In this document: piece by piece, positions 6,625 through 13,030 of the stretch
Layout: every line of letters begins with the position of its first letter
Numbering within the stretch: the first letter of the stretch is position 1
Assembly: GCA_032988165.1 (NCBI GenBank)
Contig: JANTQF010000570.1
Location: 1-13,030, forward strand
Direction: 5' to 3'
From: Emmonsiellopsis sp. PD_33
Lineage: Eukaryota; Ascomycota; Eurotiomycetes; Onygenales; Ajellomycetaceae
DNA: 13,030 nucleotides
The notes under the pieces: model-generated
Told to the model about the DNA's origin: nothing
The model's input: only the letters and a program-made list of their open reading frames with translations
Databases searched by the model: none
Translations under genes and position numbers: made by a program

Positions 6625-9600
6625 CTACGCCGCTGGCTTCCCCGCAACAGCAGCGCCACCATCCTCCTCATACTTGGCCCAATTCGCCAGAATATTCCCA
6701 ATACGCGGGGAATTCGTCAACCGATAAACATCCTCGAAATACTCCTTGGTCAACTCAAACGGCCGCGCCGTGACGTTGGGAATATACTTGCCGATCAACT
6801 TGCTCGGGTCGATGGTTGTCTTGTTGATTTTCTTGAGCAGGAAGGAGCGGAAGGGTTTGACGCCGGAGCGCAGGAAGGTGGAGTGGAAGGGGACATCGAT
6901 GCCCTTGAGCGGGATGGTGGCGAAGCCGCGTTCCAGTGTGACGGGTTGGGATTTGGCGAGGGTGAGTTTTGCGCAGGAGGAGATGATTTCGACGAGGTGG
7001 GCTTTGAGGTCGTCGAGGGACATGGTGGTCATTAGGGAGTTTATGTCTATTTTTTGGGCTTTGAGGACGTTTAGGACGTTGGTGAGGCAGTCGAGAGCGC
7101 GGAGCTGTATTGTACATTAGAATGGAGAATTGAGAGGAGGGAAGATGGAAAAACTTACATCGCCAGCACAGACGTACTGCATATTCGCAATATTGTAGTT
7201 AACAATCTCCAGCAGCCACTCGGTCTGCTCGGAGATATTCTCAACGACGTACTGCAGCGCCTGCTCGTTGAAGGTTTTCGAGATACGGCTGGGATTAACC
7301 GCGCACATGGAGTAATTCGATCTACCCTGCTCGTCGCGCTCGACGGCGACTTGCATGGTCAGACCACGGTAGAAGACGACAGATACCAGACTCTCAATGG
7401 GCATGACGTCTGCGAGCGCGGCAAGGGCAGAGTATTCACCCAGGGAGTGGCCGGCGAAGCTGCTGTCGCGCTGCACGAGACCCTTCGAACGCATGTCCTC
7501 GAAGCTGGCCTTCTCCATCAGGGTCAAGGCAGGCTGGGTGAATTGCGTGGCTGACAACAATCCAGTGGGCGATCGGTAGGTATAGGAGGTGCTGTGTTCA
7601 TCGACATCCTTGAAGATCTTCTCAGACTTGATGCTGCCGTCAGCGTCGACGGTCTCGAAGGTCATGGCCATGTAGTTTTGGCGGATGGTCTTGCCGCGGG
7701 GCCCGCCAAAGTGCACAGTGAGTTCCTGGGGGTTGTTCTTGACGATGTTGATGATAGACAGGCCGTAGTTCTCCATAAAGTGTTTGTCGGCGCGGTCCCA
7801 CACCTCCTTAGCCACGGGGCTAGAGTTGTACAGGTCCATACCCATTCCCTGTTCTTGAGATCCTTGGCCAGTGAAAACGTAAGCGGAAGCAGGCTGCTCG
7901 ACCTCAGCTTCGCCAAGCAGGACCTTGTCTTCGGTTGCCTGGTTGCTGGCTTCGACCTTGATGATCTTGCGACCGGCAACCATACCAACATGCTGAAGAA
8001 CGACGACGAGGTCATCGTTGGGGAGGACCATTCCAACAAGGGAGGCGTGGAAGCTGCGAACACGGCCAATGTTGTTCTCCGCAGCCCATGTCTCGACAAG
8101 GCTTCGCACGGCAGCACTGGTATACATACCGTGGGTGATGGTGCCTGGGAGGTTGGCGTAGCTGGAGAAAACGCGCGAAACGTGGATGGGGTTGTAATCG
8201 CCAGAGACACGGGCATATGTTTCGTTGGACGCAGGCGCCCTCAGGATCAGAGGAGTCTTGCCGCTGAGAGGAATTGGGTTCTCAAAGTTGACGGGCTGCT
8301 CGATGGCAGATCCATGGCGCTGGAGATAATCAATGACTGGGTTTCCATGAGAAGCACCAGCATCATACTCCACAGAGGCAACCTGGATAACCTCCTTGGT
8401 GGGTAGCTCGAGCAGGACCTGGCCGACAGTCTGGACGCTGCGGAAAACAGTGTGGTTCTTGAACCGAACAAGACTCTGCAGACGGAAGGTAAGAGTCTGT
8501 CCCAGAAGATCGACATCGGGCTCGTCAAGACGGAACCACTCCTTGGACTGAAGGACAGCCACATCCTTGGACGAACCGAGATGAAGCTGCATGGGCACTT
8601 CGTCCTTGCGCTGGAAGGTGGTGTCGAAATCGGTGTAAGCGCCGCGGTACAAAAACTGGCTGGTAACCTCCATTATGGGCTTTCCAGAGCGCTTGATGGT
8701 ACCGCAGACCTCAACCATCTTTCCAGAATCCTGGTTGATGACAGCATTGATCTGAGCGGAGGTCTCGAGCTCGTCGCCAACTTTGAGTGGCTCAGCGCCC
8801 GGGATCATGCGGAAGCCGTTGGACAGATGTACAAGCTTCAGCAGGTCACCGTCAATGACACGCGGGAAGATTGGCTTGGTAATGGCCTTCCATCCGACAA
8901 CGATGGCGAAATCCATGGGAGCGAAGACTTCCTTTCCAGGACGGTCGACGAATGCCTCGCCGGCGTTGCCTACGGCATGGACGAAATCGGCAATCGCCTG
9001 GCTGGTGACAGTAGTCTTGCCACCATCGAAGACAGCGGTGGCAGGAGTGTCGAAAGGAACGGCCTTCTCCCCGAACCAGATGCGGTAGTAAAATTCCTTG
9101 ATACGATCGTTGCGGTCATCCATGACCTCCCGAATAGGGGCGTAGCCGGTCTCCGGGTGGTAGGTGAAGCGGAATGTAAGAGGGACGACACCACGCTCTG
9201 CAGTGCGACCTTCAAACAGGGTGAGCTGGATTTCACGCTCGCCGTTGGTCTTCACTTCAACGGTCTTGACAAGATTGCCGGACTGAGATGGCTCCCTCAC
9301 GCTGATGACGGTCTTGGTCGGCTCATTGGGGTACGCAATTTCGACAACCAGGCCGTGGGTGGGCGCCAGGATACGCTTCATGGGGTTAGTTTGGAACTTC
9401 TGGCCCTGGATGAAAACCTCGGTAGTGAACATGGCATATCTCCAGGAGTAGACGCCTCCAGCAAGTGCCTGCAACCAACGATCGGTATCAGGGAGACTGG
9501 CCGATGGAGAGGATGACAACCGATAGGTGAGTTTGTTAGAAGCCTCAGACCCAATCAGACCTTCGGCCTCTTGGCTATCCTCGTTCTCCAAGAGCAGATG

Positions 9601-12600
9601 TCCACCGAAGTACTCGACGGTGGGGACGGTGGATTCGTCGCCATTGTACACATCCCGAATGAGATCCTTGATGTGATCGTTGTGAATGCCATCAAGAATA
9701 TGCTTCACGGGTTCATCGACAGTGTTGGAGTATTTGGCAGCCATGGGGCCTTGCAGGATACAGACTCTGCCGACATCTTGGCCAACAACAGCTTCGAGAT
9801 CTTCCGATTGCCAGAGAGAATCCTTCTTGAACCAGAATTCAAAATTCTCATCCAGAGATGGAACAAATGGCACTGGCTTCTGGCCGCGACGCTGGCAGAG
9901 TAGGAGGAAGTGCTGCACATCCTGCGCGCTGATCAACTGGTCTGCGGCCTCGGGATAGGCACTGAGGATCTTCTCCACAGCTGGGTAGGGGTTGTCGATC
10001 TCGGAGTAGGTCTGGAGGAGCGAAGGCTGTCCTTCAGCCGAAGTGAAGCGTTCTTCAACACGGCGGATAAAGTCGCCGGTAAGACGTTTCAAGGATTCAT
10101 CGATCCATCTCGACTCGTGTGTGACATACATAAGCTCCACCATGCGGTTGACGACCTCAGTATAGGTCATATCCTCCAGATCGACAGTCTCGCCACGGGA
10201 GTTGCGACCGAACCAAACCTTTTGGAAATCCGCGTTGAGTTTCTTGATGATATAATCGCGTTGTTTCTTGAGCTCAGGAATACGCTTGGCCTTGTCAAGG
10301 GAGAAGATCTTCTGGTCCATTTCGGCCCAGAAGCGGACACCGCGCGTGGCCAGCTTGTGGATTGGCTCGCCCATCTCAGAGCGAACGGTAATGACACCAC
10401 CGGCGGCACCACTATAGGTCTTCTCCCACTCGCTATCATCGACACCTTCAGCATCGGCAATGGCTTGCTTGGCGGCCTTGGAGGTATGGGCTTCCTTGGC
10501 TGTCATCATGCGGCTACCGAACAAACAACCATCAAAAGGCATTGGGGGGTATCCAAACTCCTTCGACCAGGTACCAGACAGGTAGGGATAGGTGTCTTGG
10601 GATCCACCAAAACCGGAACCGGCAACGAGGACAATGTTATCGCATCTGCGAATGCGGCTGTACATTTGCAGAATTGGCTGATGGAAATCTTCGAACGAAT
10701 GATGGCCACCACCACGACCACCAGTCCATTGCATGATGACGGGGAAGGTGGGGTTGGCTCTGGCAATGTTGATAACTTGCTGGATGGCATCCATCGAACC
10801 AGGCTTGAATGCGATGTGTTTGATACCGAGGGTCTCGATGTACTCGTTGGCGACTTCAATGGAGGGAACACCAGCACCAATGGTGAGACCGTCAATGGGC
10901 ACACCATCTGCACGGAGTTTCCCGATCAATGGGATCTGCCAGCCCATGGCGCGGGGATTGACATAGATCAAGTTGACTGTAATTCCGCGGCCGGGAGGGA
11001 TGTTCTTCTCGATCTTGTTGAGCGCTTCCGTCATGCTTTTGGCGTTATAATACCCGCCACCAGCCAGCTCGATCTGATAGCCCGCATTCATCGTAGCGGC
11101 AACGAAATCCCAAGGTACGGTTGTTGGGGTCATACCGGCGACCATGATAGGGGGCACACCAAGCAATCTGCTCATTTTGGTGTCCACAAACGTCTGACCA
11201 ACGGATGTCTTGACCAACTTGGGACCATGCTCAGCTACCCAGTCAACAGCATATTTAACAGCATGCTCCTCGTCACGGTCAAACAGCTCAGGCTTGTAGC
11301 CAACCTCAGCATTCGTCCCGTCCATGGCACCGGCAAGGATAACACGGACACCAGTTCCATCTTTGTTGCGGTTAGTCAAAACACCCAGTCCGGAAATACC
11401 ACCAGGGCCGAAATCTAGGACGTGAGTGGCCTTAGGGAAGACAGTGGTGCTCTCCCAGTTAACGGGGTCTCGGGTGATCATGCGCACCAAAGCTGGGACG
11501 ATATCCTCATCCTTCTCGCGCAAGTCCACGCCGCTATTTGTGTCGTAAACAGGAATGCGCAACGACTTGGAAGGGATGGAAATGTCCTCGAGGTCTTCCG
11601 CAATTTGGTCGAAAGCGGACGAGAGGTATTGGCTGTGGAAGGGCGCAGTGATGGGGAGGAAGCGGTTGACGAAGCGGACTTTTCGTTGGGTGTATGGCAC
11701 GCGGTTCTGGTCCAGGCCTGTTGGAGCCTTGACTTTGCGGAGACGGAGATTAAGACCGTACAACGAAATGGGCGGACCAGTGACAACAAAGTTGCGGGCA
11801 CTGTTGACCAAAGAGATGGCGATATGGCGGTCTTTAGGCAAGTGCTGGTTGGTCGCGTCGATGTGCTCCTGGACTGCAGACAGTGGAAGATCGCGAATGG
11901 ACAGCATAGGGGTTGGGGCACCCTCGCCGTTCTCAGTCGAATCCTGTAGGACGGATGGGGCGAGAGATGTGCGGGGATAGGCTTGTTGACTGCGCAGACC
12001 AATCCAGAAGAGCATCGTGAGGGCGTTCTTGGCGGCCTTTGCAAAGGAATCCCATGTTGTGGCGGTTGCGATCAGGGCTGCGGTAACGATACCCTGGGAA
12101 TGGCCGGTAGTACCGCTGAATCGTTCCAGAATGTCGCCTGGTTCCTTGCCCATGGCCTTGCAGGTGGCCATGAAGTGCGCAAGCTGGACCAAGCCGATCA
12201 GGGGCAGGCTGACCGGGGCGGAAACCAGATACTCGGTATCTGGTTGGGTGTCGCGGTCACGCAGCCACCGAAGGATGTCCATGCCTTTGGAGTAGAGTTT
12301 TATGGCCTCTGGATCGCGGGACAGAGCTTGGAGGAGTTGTGCAGAGGAGGTGATGAGGTCCTCCACAAAGGATGGGTATGTGGTGTAGATTTCCCGCAGC
12401 TCATCAAAGTATTCTTCAATGTTGCCCTGGCCGCCAAACACGGTGTACAGACGAGCATTGCCGTCCGCGGCGGCACGTAGCAGGGCAGACTCATGGGGCT
12501 TTGTTGGGCGGTTTACAGCGGCACGACCGGCGTAGTAGGCCTCGACGACGAGGAGCTTCTTTGCGCTGATACCGGGCAGGGTGCCGGCAATGGCATGCAC

Positions 12601-12954
12601 ATCGTTACCGCGCATGAAGGCACGCTCAAACTCGTTGAGGACGAGCTTGAGGACCTCTACATAGGAGCCCTGGGCATCATCCTCGCCCTCTTCCACTTGG
12701 CGGGCGACGTAGCCCAGGTATCTGGCAACCAGCTCTGGCACGGACGAGGGCTCATCGTCCTGTGCGAGTTCGTCTGTGGGGGCGGGGAGCGAGGCGGAGA
12801 AGAGGTCTTTGAGCTGGTGGGCGTGGAAGTGAAGGGAGGTGGGGACGAGAAACGAGAATTCGAGGGAGCCGTGTGAGAGGATGAGCGGGCGGAGGGATTG
12901 AGACGAGCGGGGGGTGTTGATGCCCGTCTGGGGGCCCGTAGAGCTGCCGTACAT
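6625..12954 (-). CDS. fas1: Fatty acid synthase beta subunit (type I fungal FAS; AT-ER-DH-MPT)
   Basis: The beta chain of the cytosolic alpha6-beta6 FAS makes long-chain acyl-CoA from acetyl-CoA, malonyl-CoA and NADPH. Two exons (12954-7159 and 7104-6625) encode 2091 aa, the usual length. Domains in order: acetyltransferase with FGGQG 173-177, GHSQG 284-288 (Ser286) and His440; FMN enoyl reductase with MVAGMTP 604-610 and GGRGGGHHSFED 745-756 (active-site His pair 751-752); a structural/dehydratase region from about 1110, ending in a MaoC-type hotdog with SGDYNPIH 1584-1591 (Asp1586, His1591); malonyl/palmitoyl transferase with FTGQGSQ 1694-1700, GHSLGE 1835-1840 (Ser1837), Arg1863 in FYRG, and His2006 in FHSTF. 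All catalytic residues I looked for are present. The start has A at -3 and the conserved N-terminus MYGSSTGPQTG. Few TTA, CTA and TCA codons in exon 1 suggest strong codon bias and high expression. It could also be a secondary-metabolism FAS, but the primary enzyme fits the strong bias better. It is named FAS1 in yeast; Aspergillus uses fasA/fasB names. Confidence 0.97.
7105..7158 (-). other. Intron of the FAS beta gene (54 nt)
   Basis: On the minus strand the donor is GTAAGT after the GAT codon of Asp1932 (phase 0), with a CTAAT branch-like element and acceptor ATACAG. Splicing joins YVCAGD to LRALD, a stretch continuous in yeast Fas1. The intron falls inside the malonyl/palmitoyl transferase domain, between its Ser and His. 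Its length is a multiple of three, but it carries an in-frame stop, so retention would truncate the protein by 159 residues. Confidence 0.92.
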
Positions 12955-13030
12955 TGTGTTCAGATGGGGGGGGGGGGGGGCCTTGGGGGGAACTAAAGGG
13001 GTAGAAAAAAGGGTGGAAAGGTGGTTGGGG
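12955..13030 (-). promoter_or_regulatory. 5' leader/upstream edge of the FAS beta gene
   Basis: Read on the mRNA strand, this 76-nt piece is very pyrimidine-rich: C4, CCACC, T6, C4, C6 and C15 runs, then ATCTGAACACA directly before the ATG. It contains no ATG of its own. The window ends here, so the promoter proper is not visible. Confidence 0.6.
12966..12980. repeat. G15 homopolymer (C15 on the FAS beta sense strand)
   Basis: Fifteen consecutive G on the plus strand, which places C15 at -12 to -26 relative to the FAS beta ATG. Further G runs (G6, G4, G3, G4) follow within 50 bases, so the plus strand could form a G-quadruplex. The exact length of such a run is prone to sequencing error. Confidence 0.85.

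Noticed and set aside
9910..11418. 502-aa open frame on the plus strand, plus similar frames of 354 and 270 aa elsewhere antisense to FAS beta
   Set aside because: All lie exactly in antisense register with FAS beta codons, have no recognisable domain, and are explained by the scarcity of TTA, CTA and TCA codons in the sense gene.
1..13030. A secondary-metabolite gene cluster, because a FAS subunit is present
   Set aside because: No polyketide synthase, NRPS, cytochrome P450, transporter or cluster regulator is seen, and the neighbours are a basal transcription factor and an RNA-tailing-like gene. FAS beta looks like the primary enzyme.

Overview
The window looks like nuclear DNA of a filamentous ascomycete, most probably a eurotiomycete of the Aspergillus/Penicillium type. 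The reasons are three long protein genes with very short introns (51, 54 and 64 nt, GT...AG, with CTAAC/CTAAT-like branch sites), pyrimidine-rich stretches before the start codons, and a complete fungal type I fatty acid synthase beta subunit whose N-terminus reads like those of Eurotiales. The genus call rests on recognition of protein sequence, not on a search.

Layout. Positions 1-1061 hold no supportable gene: a strongly G-rich, C-poor tract at 1-175, then the presumed 3' flank of the first gene. A minus-strand gene (1062-2831) encodes a Cid1-type nucleotidyltransferase/PAP-associated protein in which two of the three catalytic aspartates appear to be replaced. A divergent intergenic region (2832-3560) separates it from the plus-strand gene for the TFIIF large subunit (Tfg1/RAP74 family; 3561-5847, three exons, 723 aa). 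The nucleotide 12-mer palindrome GATCACGTGATC lies close to the middle of this region. A 777-bp convergent intergenic region (5848-6624) is full of simple repeats. The rest (6625-12954, minus strand, two exons, 2091 aa) is the fatty acid synthase beta subunit, with acetyltransferase, enoyl reductase, dehydratase and malonyl/palmitoyl transferase active-site motifs all visible. Only 76 bp of its upstream region is in the window, including a 15-base C homopolymer on the mRNA strand just before the ATG.

The genes do not form a functional cluster: one is general transcription machinery, one primary lipid metabolism, one RNA-tailing-like. The FAS alpha subunit gene may lie divergently just beyond the right edge, as it does in several related fungi. 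That is an inference.

No mobile element, CRISPR array, rRNA or tRNA was seen. The two observations most worth following are the catalytically degenerate but open nucleotidyltransferase, and a mirrored pattern of strand-composition switches at the 3' ends of the two convergent genes.
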